Shown here: positions 9,199-17,328 of the stretch, in pieces
How the letters are laid out: every line of letters starts with the position of its first letter
How positions within the stretch are numbered: the stretch's first letter is position 1
NCBI GenBank assembly: GCA_031431475.1
Contig: JANPDL010000012.1
Span: 1 to 64,000, forward strand
DNA: 64,000 nt
From: JADCCX01 sp031431475
GTDB taxonomy: Bacteria > Pseudomonadota > Alphaproteobacteria > Rhizobiales > Beijerinckiaceae
Direction: 5' to 3'
The notes under the pieces: generated by a model
The model's database searches: none
What the model saw: the letters and a program-made list of their open reading frames with translations, nothing else
Told to the model about the DNA's origin: nothing
Translations under genes and position numbers: made by a program

Positions 9199-10788
9199 AT
9201 GACCAAACCCCGCGTGCTCATCTCCGACGCTCTCTCCCCCGCCGCCGTGCAGATCTTCAAGGATCGCGGCATTGACGTGACGTTCGATCCCAACCTCGGC
9301 AAGGACAAGGACAAGCTCGCCGCCATGATCGGCGATTACGACGGCCTCGCCATCCGTTCCGCCAGCAAGGCGACAGCGAAGCTGCTTGAATCCGCCACCA
9401 AGCTGAAGGTGATCGGCCGTGCCGGAATCGGCGTCGATAACGTCGATATTCCGGCCGCCACCGCCAAGGGCATCATCGTTATGAATACGCCTTTCGGCAA
9501 TTCCATCACCACGGCGGAACATGCCATTTCCATGATGATGGCGCTCGCCCGCCAGATTCCCGAAGCCGATGTCTCAACGCAGGCCGGTAAGTGGGAGAAG
9601 AACAGGTTCATGGGCGTCGAGATCACGGGCAAGACGCTCGGTGTGATCGGTTGCGGCAACATCGGCTCCATCGCGGCGGACCGCGCTGTTGGCCTGAAGA
9701 TGCGCGTCATCGCCTATGATCCGTTCCTGACGCCGGAGCGCGCCGTGAAGATCGGCGTGGAGAAGGTGGAACTGGACGAGCTTTTGGCCCGCGCCGATTT
9801 CATCACGCTGCATGTGCCGATGACGGAGAAGACGAAGAACATTCTCTCGCGCGAGGCGCTGGCCAAGACGAAGAAGGGCGTGCGCATCATCAACTGCGCG
9901 CGCGGCGGTCTGGTGGACGAGGATGCTCTGGCGGATGCGCTGAAATCCGGCCATGTCGCCGGTGCGGCCTTCGACGTGTTCGCCGAGGAGCCCGCCAGCA
10001 CCAATGTGCTGTTCGGCCTGCCCAACGTGATCTGCACGCCGCATCTGGGCGCTTCCACCAACGAGGCACAGGAGAATGTGGCGCTGCAGGTGGCCGAGCA
10101 GATGTCGGATTATCTCCTTCGCGGCGCGATCACAAACGCTGTCAATTTCCCGTCGATCTCGGCGGAGGAAGCGCCCCGGGTGAAGCCTTTCGTGGCGCTG
10201 GCGGAGAAGCTGGGCTCGTTCCTGGGCCAGCTGACGGAGTCCACGGTCAAGGGCATCCGCGTGGTCTATGAGGGCAAGGTCACGGAACTCAACACCAAGC
10301 CGATGACGGCGGCTGCCATCGCAGGCGCATTGCGTCCGTTCATGCCGGATATCAACATGGTCAACGCTGCTGCCATCGCCAAGGAGAAGGGGATCAAAGT
10401 GGAAGAGACCACGCGCGACGCAGCAGAAGACGGCGACAGCCGCATCAAGATCTATGTCGAGGCCGAGGACATGACACGCCACGCCGCAGGAACTGTGCTG
10501 TCCGATGGCATCCCGCGCATCACGGAAATCCGCGACATCAAGGTGGACGCCGCTTTTGCGCCGCATATGATCTATGTACGCAACGCCGACAAGCCGGGCT
10601 TTATCGGTGCGTTCGGCTCGCTCATGGGCGATGCGGGCGTGAATATCGCCACGTTCAATCTGGGCCGTGACCGGGCGGGTGGCGATGCGATCTGCTACGT
10701 GGCAGTGGATAGCCCGGTGGGGGATGATCTCATTGCCAAGATCGAGGCGATCCCGCAGGTGAAGCGGGCGCGCAAACTAGCGTTTTGA
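9199..10788 (+). CDS. serA: D-3-phosphoglycerate dehydrogenase
   Basis: It has 529 residues and catalyses the first step of serine synthesis, oxidising 3-phosphoglycerate with NAD. It has the long form: split substrate domain, NAD domain with GVIGCGNIGS (Gly from residue 151), catalytic Arg/Glu/His region (CARGGLVDE and TPHLGAST), an allosteric substrate-binding domain and a C-terminal ACT domain (about 455-529) for serine feedback. The start is ATG 9199 after AGGAG at 9186-9191. The serC-serA order suggests co-transcription despite a 93-base gap. Confidence 0.97.
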   Translation: MTKPRVLISDALSPAAVQIFKDRGIDVTFDPNLGKDKDKLAAMIGDYDGLAIRSASKATAKLLESATKLKVIGRAGIGVDNVDIPAATAKGIIVMNTPFGNSITTAEHAISMMMALARQIPEADVSTQAGKWEKNRFMGVEITGKTLGVIGCGNIGSIAADRAVGLKMRVIAYDPFLTPERAVKIGVEKVELDELLARADFITLHVPMTEKTKNILSREALAKTKKGVRIINCARGGLVDEDALADALKSGHVAGAAFDVFAEEPASTNVLFGLPNVICTPHLGASTNEAQENVALQVAEQMSDYLLRGAITNAVNFPSISAEEAPRVKPFVALAEKLGSFLGQLTESTVKGIRVVYEGKVTELNTKPMTAAAIAGALRPFMPDINMVNAAAIAKEKGIKVEETTRDAAEDGDSRIKIYVEAEDMTRHAAGTVLSDGIPRITEIRDIKVDAAFAPHMIYVRNADKPGFIGAFGSLMGDAGVNIATFNLGRDRAGGDAICYVAVDSPVGDDLIAKIEAIPQVKRARKLAF

Positions 10789-10846
10789 ACATTTGCTCGT
10801 CCTGCCTTGGGAACTGGCAGGGAAAAATTGCGCTACAAGGAATGAC

Positions 10847-10902
10847 TGGCCAAGCATCTGCTTGGCCACAAAAGCATAAAGTCGGGCTTAGCACCCGACT
10901 TT
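10847..10902. terminator. Two hairpins between serA and the MarR gene
   Basis: Two inverted repeats lie between the convergent genes. The first pairs 10847-10856 with 10859-10868 (ten perfect pairs around TC). The second pairs AAAGTCGGG at 10878-10886 with CCCGACTTT at 10894-10902 and ends in T's. The second has the look of a bidirectional intrinsic terminator for serA and the regulator. Confidence 0.6.
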
Positions 10903-10925
10903 TGCTCAATCCACGAACAACCAGC

Positions 10926-11441
10926 TTACAGCCGGTAGCGGATTTGATCGGTCCAGAAGCGCTCCAGCCGCAGCAGCGCCGCGTTGAGGCGCTGGAAATC
11001 CTCGGCTGGAATGCCGCCGATATTTTCCACCGTCTTCACGTGCTTCTCGTAGAGCACGGCCACGATGTCATGCACCTGCTGGCCTTTGTCAGTCAGGCTG
11101 ATGCGCACGGAGCGGCGATCAACGCGTGAGCGGGCGTGGTGCAGGTACCCCATCTCGACAAGTTTTTTGACGTTGTAAGAAACGTTCGAGCCCAAGTAAT
11201 AGCCGCGTGTGCGCAATTCTCCGGCCGTCAGTTCCTTGTCGCCAATATTGTAGAGCAGGAGTGCCTGGACGCTGTTGACGTCGGAACGACCGCGACGGTC
11301 GAACTCGTCCTTGATAACGTCGAGCAAGCGGCGGTGCAGGCGCTCCACCAGCTTGAGCGACTCGAGGTAATGGTCCTTGACGGCGGGGGCATCAGCTCCG
11401 GCAGTCATTGGTTCTTTGAGAACCGCAGATGTCATGTTCAT
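10926..11441 (-). CDS. MarR-family winged-helix regulator (LdtR-like)
   Basis: It has 171 residues. The winged helix spans about residues 60-125, with recognition-helix region GYYLGSNVSYNVKKLVEMGY and wing RSRVDRRSVRISLTDKG. The C-terminal helices for dimerisation end in RLERFWTDQIRYRL. From memory this resembles LdtR of Liberibacter and Sinorhizobium, a MarR regulator that controls an L,D-transpeptidase; an L,D-transpeptidase gene lies 4.5 kb away at 15957. The link is inference. No cysteine-based redox switch is obvious. Confidence 0.8.
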   Translation of the reverse strand: MNMTSAVLKEPMTAGADAPAVKDHYLESLKLVERLHRRLLDVIKDEFDRRGRSDVNSVQALLLYNIGDKELTAGELRTRGYYLGSNVSYNVKKLVEMGYLHHARSRVDRRSVRISLTDKGQQVHDIVAVLYEKHVKTVENIGGIPAEDFQRLNAALLRLERFWTDQIRYRL

Positions 11442-11635
11442 GGTTTCGCCTATCCCTGTTTGCAGGCAGCTTTTCGCCGTCCTTGATTCACAGAATACCG
11501 CAACACAAGTGAAAGGCGGTTTAAGCGACAGGATAAATATTTGATTTACTACTGAGGGTTAACAGTTTTTTATCTGGTGGGTCGCTTATAATGAATGAAG
11601 AATTAAGATGAAGACTTGGTCGTTAACGACTGATA

Positions 11636-12112
11636 TCAATGCTCCCGCTCGCGTTCTCGTGCAGAAAGCCAAGTCAACAGCACATAGACCAGAACGAGTC
11701 CGAATAGCACGATATCGCTGGATGCCGCATCGCGCACACCCTTTGCCAGCGTCCATGGCAGGAAAACCTCGCATAGCATGACGATCAGCCAGAGTACTGC
11801 CCCCCATGCACTGGTCAACCACAGGCCTACAGCGGCTACGCAATTGAGGACGGCAGACAGAACAACGGAGACTTGCCAGATAACCGGTGCTGTCTCGAAG
11901 CCATTCTCAGTTCCGATGAATCCCAGGATGCTCGACCAGTCGATCATGCCGCGCACGAGACAGAACAAGGACAAGCCGCGCAGAAAGATGACCAGTAGCC
12001 GCGTCCACCTGCGACGCGCGCGCAGGTCGCTGTCATCCGCGAGGATGTCGCGGTTGCGAATCTGGTCATCAGGCTTCGGGGCGTCCGGAGCGGCATGGGA
12101 AAAGGGCCACAT
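11636..12112 (-). CDS. DUF6163 family membrane protein
   Basis: It has 158 residues with a polar N-terminus (about 40 residues, many charged) and four predicted membrane helices (LLVIFLRGLSLFCLV, VWQVSVVL-type, AVGLWLTSAWGAVLWLIV, DIVLFGLVLVYVLLTWL). It matches a small membrane family found in Hyphomicrobiales, recalled as DUF6163. I chose ATG 12112, just past the stop of the upstream hydrolase; ATG 12142 would overlap that gene. It appears to be the last gene of a three-gene minus-strand operon. Function unknown. Confidence 0.7.
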   Translation of the reverse strand: MWPFSHAAPDAPKPDDQIRNRDILADDSDLRARRRWTRLLVIFLRGLSLFCLVRGMIDWSSILGFIGTENGFETAPVIWQVSVVLSAVLNCVAAVGLWLTSAWGAVLWLIVMLCEVFLPWTLAKGVRDAASSDIVLFGLVLVYVLLTWLSAREREREH

Positions 12113-12122
12113 GGACGGGGGG

Positions 12123-13175
12123 TTACTCCAGAACCAGATCATCCGCCAGTGGCGCGAAATGCGCGGCGATCGAAGCGGGATTGATGTCCTCTATCCGCTG
12201 GGGCTTCCACACAGGCGTTTGGTCCTTGTCCACGATCACGGCGCGTACACCCTCGTAGAAATCATGCCCGTCAGCGATACGGCAGACGATGCGATACTCC
12301 ATCCGCATCACATCTGCGAAAGTCATGCTGGCCCCGCGCTTCACCTGCTCCAGCGCGATTGCCATGCTTGTGGGTGATTTTACCTGCATCGTCTCCAGCG
12401 TCTGGCTGGCGAAAAGTGATCCGCCGAGTGCAGCATATGACAGCTTCGCCATGATGGAGGGCAAGCTGTGTTCAGCAAAAATGTCAGCTATCAGCGCCTT
12501 GTGCTCCATGAGCGGGCTAACAGGTGCCGGCATCGCAAAGCGCTGCAGGATGGCATCAACAGGTTCGGCTATCTCCAGTGCCTTAGCCAGTTCCACCATT
12601 CGCGCGCTCTCGACCGCATTTGTCGCCAGCCCCAATGCCATCGCATCGCCCAGCCCGATCCGCGCACCGGTCAGTGCCAGATACGTGCCGATGTGATGTG
12701 GCAGACGCGGCAAGAACCAGCTCGCGCCCACATCAGGGAAGAAGCCGATACCAACCTCCGGCATGGCAAACATGAGCTTTTCCGACGCCACGCGATGCGA
12801 GCCATGGAAGCTCATGCCCACGCCACCGCCCATGACGATGCCGTTAAGGAGCGACACCACAGGCTTGGGATAGGTCTTCAACAGGTGATTAAGCGTGTAT
12901 TCTTCTTTCCAGAATGGCTTCGCTTCCGCCGCGCGCCCCGCCTTGCCCAGATCATACAGCGCCCGGATATCACCTCCCGCGCAAAAAGCCTTCTCGCCTG
13001 CGCCTGAGATGATCAGACGCGAAACAGTGGGATCATCCTTCCATGTCAGCAAATGCGGCAAGATATCCCGCACCATAGCGTGAGTGAGCGCGTTCAGTGC
13101 CTTGGGACGGTTCAGGACAATAATGCCAGCCGCACCACGCTGGGTGATCAGGACTTCAGGTTCCGCAATGTCCAT
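12123..13175 (-). CDS. 3-hydroxyisobutyryl-CoA hydrolase (crotonase family)
   Basis: It has 350 residues with the crotonase fold. The oxyanion-hole segments are AFCAGGDIRALY and NGIVMGGGVGMS, and the catalytic-type acid lies in MPEVGIGFFPDVGASWFL, a signature of 3-hydroxyisobutyryl-CoA hydrolases rather than simple enoyl-CoA hydratases. The enzyme releases 3-hydroxyisobutyrate in valine breakdown. It sits between a DUF2199 gene (2-base gap) and the DUF6163 gene, so it is probably part of one transcript. Confidence 0.85.
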   Translation of the reverse strand: MDIAEPEVLITQRGAAGIIVLNRPKALNALTHAMVRDILPHLLTWKDDPTVSRLIISGAGEKAFCAGGDIRALYDLGKAGRAAEAKPFWKEEYTLNHLLKTYPKPVVSLLNGIVMGGGVGMSFHGSHRVASEKLMFAMPEVGIGFFPDVGASWFLPRLPHHIGTYLALTGARIGLGDAMALGLATNAVESARMVELAKALEIAEPVDAILQRFAMPAPVSPLMEHKALIADIFAEHSLPSIMAKLSYAALGGSLFASQTLETMQVKSPTSMAIALEQVKRGASMTFADVMRMEYRIVCRIADGHDFYEGVRAVIVDKDQTPVWKPQRIEDINPASIAAHFAPLADDLVLE

Positions 13176-13177
13176 GA

Positions 13178-13771
13178 TCAGTTCACGACCTTGAGGCCGG
13201 GGCGAATATCGTGTCCGGAAGCAGCATAGAAATCGAGCATCTGCTCGAAGGTAATGCCGTTTGTCTGCGCCTTCGCCAGCGGGTGATCTTCCGCATCGAT
13301 GAATAGCAGGGGCCGGTCATTGCCTTTCTGCGGTCGTACGGCACACGGCAGATCGAGCGTGTCGGAAAATGACCCGAGCCTGTTGGCCAGCTTGCCCGGA
13401 AACGTACCCAGTGTGCTTTGATCTGGTGAATCAAAGCTGTCGCTGTAGCGGTCGAAGTCAACGGCAGTCACTGCAACCCAGGTGCTGAAATCCAGCGAGA
13501 CCCCGCCACCGCCGATGATCGGCAGCACGACGACACAGCGGATGAAGAACTGCCGATTGTCGATGACGCAGAAATCCTCAAGCAGATAGTTGCGCGGATC
13601 AATGTCGGGCGACTGCGCATTCTGCACCTCGCCGCCCTGCCACGCGAACGGCTTTTCCATATTCACGGGGAAAACCCCGCCGTGCTTCTGCCCGCAGGCG
13701 CGGCAAACAAAGGAGGGATCATGCAGCCGCTTCCAGCGCGGATCGAAATTCAGGTTGAGGGCGAGCGTCAT
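13178..13771 (-). CDS. DUF2199 domain protein
   Basis: It has 197 residues from ATG 13771. The N-terminal CRACGQKH looks like a small zinc-binding motif, followed by YLLEDFCVIDNRQFFIRCVVVLPI, typical of DUF2199. The C-terminal part has FDAEDHPLA-like and GITFEQMLDFYAA segments. No enzymatic role is known. It heads a tight operon with the CoA hydrolase, divergent from hemB. Confidence 0.75.
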   Translation of the reverse strand: MTLALNLNFDPRWKRLHDPSFVCRACGQKHGGVFPVNMEKPFAWQGGEVQNAQSPDIDPRNYLLEDFCVIDNRQFFIRCVVVLPIIGGGGVSLDFSTWVAVTAVDFDRYSDSFDSPDQSTLGTFPGKLANRLGSFSDTLDLPCAVRPQKGNDRPLLFIDAEDHPLAKAQTNGITFEQMLDFYAASGHDIRPGLKVVN

Positions 13772-13930
13772 GGCAGCGCTTTTCGCGGAGCAGGCAAGCC
13801 GCGTCAAGCCGATACGCCGCGTCAACCCGGCATCCGCCTGCGACAGCATACCAAGATTCCCGCTCTTTCTTTGATCGATTCCAGTCTGTAGGATGAAAGA
13901 AATAAAATACGGGGAAACACCTTGACGCGC

Positions 13931-14968
13931 ATGGAACGGGGAAAAATGGCTGCAGTTGCCACATCTGGCCCGGTCGAAAAGCTCGATCTGGCCACGCGCC
14001 TGCGCCGCAACCGCAAGGCAGCCTGGTCGCGCAATCTCGTGCGCGAGAATGATGTCACGGTGAATGACCTGATCTGGCCGCTGTTCCTGATGGACCGGCA
14101 AGACAGCCGCTGGCCCGTGGAGCATATGCCCGGCGTCGACCGCATTAACATTGACGAGGCCTGCCGCGAGGCCGAAAGGGCTGCCCGGCTGGGCATCCCC
14201 GCCATCGCGCCCTTCCCCTATATCGAGAAGGACCTGCGCGATCCCGTGGGCAGCGAGGCCGTCAACGCCGACAACCTGATGTGCCGCGCCGTGCGCGCCA
14301 TCAAGAAGGCCGTGCCCGAGATCGGCATCATCACGGATTCCGCGCTGGACCCATACACCAGCCATGGCCATGACGGGTTGCTGACGGAAGACGGGCGCAT
14401 CCTCAACGATCCCACGGTGGCGCTGCTGTGCCGCCAGTCGCTGGCACTGGCGGAAGCGGGCGCGGATGTGATCGCCCCCTCCGATATGATGGACGGCCGC
14501 ATCGGCGCCATCCGCCGTACGCTTGATGCCAACAGCCTCGAGGACGTGCAGATCATGTCCTACGCTGCCAAATACGCGAGTGGCTTCTACGGCCCGTTCC
14601 GCGACGCCATTGGCACCAACCAGACGCTGGTGGGCGACAAGCGGACGTACCAGATGGATCCCGGCAATGGTGACGAAGCCATCCGCGAGGCCGCGCTCGA
14701 CATCGAAGAAGGCGCGGACATGATCATGGTCAAGCCCGGCATGCCCTATCTCGACATCGCACGGCGGCTGAAAGACACGTTCCAGATCCCGACCTTCGCC
14801 TATCAGGTGAGCGGGGAATACGCGATGCTGGTGGCGGCAGGGAGGAACGGCTGGCTCGATCTGGATCGGGTCATGATGGAGAGCCTGCTAAGCTTCAAGC
14901 GGGCGGGGTGTGACGGCGTGCTGACGTATTTCGCGCCGGTTGTGGCGGAGAGGTTGAGGAGGGGGTGA
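13931..14968 (+). CDS. hemB: Delta-aminolevulinic acid dehydratase (porphobilinogen synthase)
   Basis: It has about 345 residues and condenses two 5-aminolevulinate molecules to porphobilinogen in heme synthesis. The metal site reads DSALDPYTSHGHDG, with Asp/Ala where zinc enzymes have Cys, so this is the magnesium-type enzyme common in rhizobia. Schiff-base lysines are in AAKYASGFYG and MVKPGMPYLD. The start is uncertain: TTG 13922 (best spaced to GGGGA at 13911), ATG 13931 or ATG 13946 are all in frame. Confidence 0.95.
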   Translation: MERGKMAAVATSGPVEKLDLATRLRRNRKAAWSRNLVRENDVTVNDLIWPLFLMDRQDSRWPVEHMPGVDRINIDEACREAERAARLGIPAIAPFPYIEKDLRDPVGSEAVNADNLMCRAVRAIKKAVPEIGIITDSALDPYTSHGHDGLLTEDGRILNDPTVALLCRQSLALAEAGADVIAPSDMMDGRIGAIRRTLDANSLEDVQIMSYAAKYASGFYGPFRDAIGTNQTLVGDKRTYQMDPGNGDEAIREAALDIEEGADMIMVKPGMPYLDIARRLKDTFQIPTFAYQVSGEYAMLVAAGRNGWLDLDRVMMESLLSFKRAGCDGVLTYFAPVVAERLRRG

Positions 14969-15000
14969 GTTTTCCCTTCTTCCTTGCGAGTGGGACGTAC

Positions 15001-15759
15001 CTACCATTTCGGCCATAGTACGCCGGCTTTTGCTGCCCATTCGTCATATCCCGGCCTTTTCCGGAACTGCTCCTCCAAAAGCGGCACACCTGAAACCTTC
15101 ACGATCAATCCTGTCATCAGTGCGGATCCCAACAACGCCAGCGGGTTCAGCGTTCCGCCGAACGCGGTCAGACCGATGCCCCATTGCAGGATGATCTCGC
15201 CGAGATAATTGGGATGTCGGATGCGGGCATGCAGTCCGGTCATCAGCAGCTTGCCCCGGTTGGCGGTATCAGCCTTGAAGCGCTCGACCTCATTGTCGGC
15301 CATGATCTCCAGCGCAAAGCCACCTGCGAAGACCAGCGCTCCGGTCCAGATCAGCCATTCGATAGGTCTGGGTGTGGCAATGGCGGCGACGAGCGCCGGG
15401 GAGGCGGCGGCCCATTGAATGGCAGCCTGAAGCCAGAACACCATCCACAGGCTCCTGCGGTTGAAATCCGAACCGTGGCGCTCGCGCATGGCACGATAAC
15501 GCGCGTCCTCTGTGCCGACGTGGCGTTTAGTCATGTACCAGCCGAGGCGAGCGCCCCAGGTTGTGATGGCGACCAGAAGCAGGGTGTTATGCAATCCATT
15601 TGCACTTCCCATCAACCATGCCATCCAGGCGAGAACAGCGAATCCAGGGCCCCAGTAGAAGTCGACGATTCCCGCGTCCTGTCGGGGCAGGCTCGCCACC
15701 CAGAATAGCGTGAAGGCGAGCCATGTGGCCAAACCGGTGATCAAAAGAATGGAAATCAT
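15001..15759 (-). CDS. DUF1295 family membrane protein (steroid reductase / methyltransferase-like)
   Basis: It has 252 residues with about six membrane helices and the C-terminal RHPNYLGEIILQWG motif shared by DUF1295, steroid 5-alpha-reductases and isoprenylcysteine methyltransferases, where it binds NADPH or S-adenosylmethionine. The substrate is unknown. It converges with hemB and is transcribed away from the L,D-transpeptidase gene. Confidence 0.8.
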   Translation of the reverse strand: MISILLITGLATWLAFTLFWVASLPRQDAGIVDFYWGPGFAVLAWMAWLMGSANGLHNTLLLVAITTWGARLGWYMTKRHVGTEDARYRAMRERHGSDFNRRSLWMVFWLQAAIQWAAASPALVAAIATPRPIEWLIWTGALVFAGGFALEIMADNEVERFKADTANRGKLLMTGLHARIRHPNYLGEIILQWGIGLTAFGGTLNPLALLGSALMTGLIVKVSGVPLLEEQFRKRPGYDEWAAKAGVLWPKW

Positions 15760-15956
15760 GCGTGATTCAGTCCCTTCGCACGCTCACAACGCCGTGACCG
15801 CCCCACTTTTGCCCTAGTCCCCCCTGACCAAACGATAGAAATTCGCATATATGTTATGTGCTGATCGCGATTGGGCGTGGGCTCTGGAAACTCCACATTA
15901 GGGTTATCAGGTTATAAGCGCATCCATTGCGTTCTATTGAGTTCCGGAAGGATTAT

Positions 15957-17249
15957 ATGATGACAATACGGATGATGGAGGGTTCTGGTCTGGACCGGCG
16001 TACGGTGCTAGCCGGGCTTGGCGCTTTTGTAGCTGCTCCTGCGGCGTTTGCAGCTCCGCCCAATGCACTGGGTGGCGGGCAGGCCGAATGGAGCCAGGGC
16101 TATGATTCCGGCTCCCGCGTGGCCAATGTTCGCTCCAATGCCCCGATCTTGTCACCCCCCACCGTGCAGGCCACAGAGGCCGCAATTCAGCAGTATCAGC
16201 AGATCGTGGCGCAGGGCGGGTTTACGGGTATTCCCCGCGCCGAGCGCGTACGGCTTGGTATGCGGTCAGATGCCGTGGTGCCGTTGCGCCGCCGTCTGAT
16301 TCAGGGTGGTGATCTCGATGCCTCCCTCGGGGCCTCGCCCGTGTTTGATGCCTATGTCGAAGCCGCAGTGAAGCGCTTCCAGGGTCGCCATGGCCTGGGC
16401 CAGACCGGTGTTGTGGCCGCGCAGACCTATGCCGCCATGAACATGCCAGCTGACAAGCGCCTAAAGCAGCTCGAGATCAATCTTGTGCGCCTGCGCTCGC
16501 TGGCGCTCAGCAATCTCGGTGCTCGCTTCGTGACGATCAATATCCCGGCGGCTTATGTCGAGACTGTCGAGAACGGCCAGGTCGCGACACGCCATACGGC
16601 GGGTGTGGGCAAGATCGACCGCCAGTCGCCGATCATGTCGGCCAAGATCACGGAAGTGAATTTTAACCCGTTCTGGACCGTGCCTGCCTCTGTCATCAAG
16701 AAGGATCTGATCCCCAAGATGCAGGCGGATCCGACCTACTTGCGCGAAAACAAGATCCGTATTTTTAATGGTACAGGTCAGGAAATCCAGCCGGAGCAGA
16801 TCAACTGGCGTTCGGACGAGGCCACGAAATATCGCTTCCGCCAGGATCAGGGTGGCGAATTCAATTCGCTCGGCTTCATGCGCATCAACGTAAACTCACC
16901 CCATGGCGTCTATATGCATGACTCGCCTGCCAAGGGTATTTTCGGGGATGATTTCCGCTTTGTGTCATCGGGCTGTGTGCGTGTGCAAAACGTGCGTTCC
17001 TATGTGGAATGGCTGCTCAAAGATACGCCGGGCTGGGATCGCGACGCCATCGAAAACGCGGTGCGTTCGGGGCAGCGCATTGATGCCAAATTCAAGGAAG
17101 CCCTGTTCACGCACTGGGTCTACATCACGGCATGGGCTACGCCCGAAGGCGTGGTGCAGTTCCGCGACGATATCTACAACCGCGACGGCTTCGGTCCGGG
17201 GGAACTAAGCCGCGTGCTCCAGAGCAAGAACGAGGACGAGCCAGAGTAA
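15957..17249 (+). CDS. L,D-transpeptidase (YkuD) with peptidoglycan-binding domain
   Basis: It has 430 residues from ATG 15957 after GGAAGGAT. The leader has a twin-arginine motif (DRRTVLAGLGAF) before a hydrophobic run ending AAFA, so Tat export is likely. A peptidoglycan-binding domain spans about residues 100-160 (VPLRRRLI, YVEAAVKRFQGRHGL). The YkuD catalytic domain has HDSPAKGIFG and SSGCVRV with nucleophile Cys340. These enzymes make 3-3 crosslinks or attach proteins to peptidoglycan in the periplasm. A MarR regulator resembling LdtR is encoded about 4.5 kb away. Confidence 0.92.
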   Translation: MMTIRMMEGSGLDRRTVLAGLGAFVAAPAAFAAPPNALGGGQAEWSQGYDSGSRVANVRSNAPILSPPTVQATEAAIQQYQQIVAQGGFTGIPRAERVRLGMRSDAVVPLRRRLIQGGDLDASLGASPVFDAYVEAAVKRFQGRHGLGQTGVVAAQTYAAMNMPADKRLKQLEINLVRLRSLALSNLGARFVTINIPAAYVETVENGQVATRHTAGVGKIDRQSPIMSAKITEVNFNPFWTVPASVIKKDLIPKMQADPTYLRENKIRIFNGTGQEIQPEQINWRSDEATKYRFRQDQGGEFNSLGFMRINVNSPHGVYMHDSPAKGIFGDDFRFVSSGCVRVQNVRSYVEWLLKDTPGWDRDAIENAVRSGQRIDAKFKEALFTHWVYITAWATPEGVVQFRDDIYNRDGFGPGELSRVLQSKNEDEPE

Positions 17250-17269
17250 GGGTTGTTCTCTTTATCTGA

Positions 17270-17309
17270 CAGTAAAAAGCCCTCATCCAACAATGAGGGC
17301 TTTTTACTG
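17270..17309. terminator. Bidirectional terminator between L,D-transpeptidase and TadG-like genes
   Basis: A perfect 17-bp inverted repeat (17270-17286 with 17293-17309, 6-base loop) has AAAAAG on the left and CTTTTT on the right. It can therefore terminate both convergent genes. Confidence 0.9.
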
Positions 17310-17328
17310 ATATGAGTTTGGTTCGGCT

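Noticed and set aside
11555..15910. Shared AGGGTTANCAG motif upstream of the MarR gene (11555-11565) and the L,D-transpeptidase gene (15900-15910), as a possible common operator
   Set aside because: One 11-base match with a mismatch between two gaps of about 200 bases is expected by chance, the motif is not palindromic, and its orientation and distance differ relative to the two genes.
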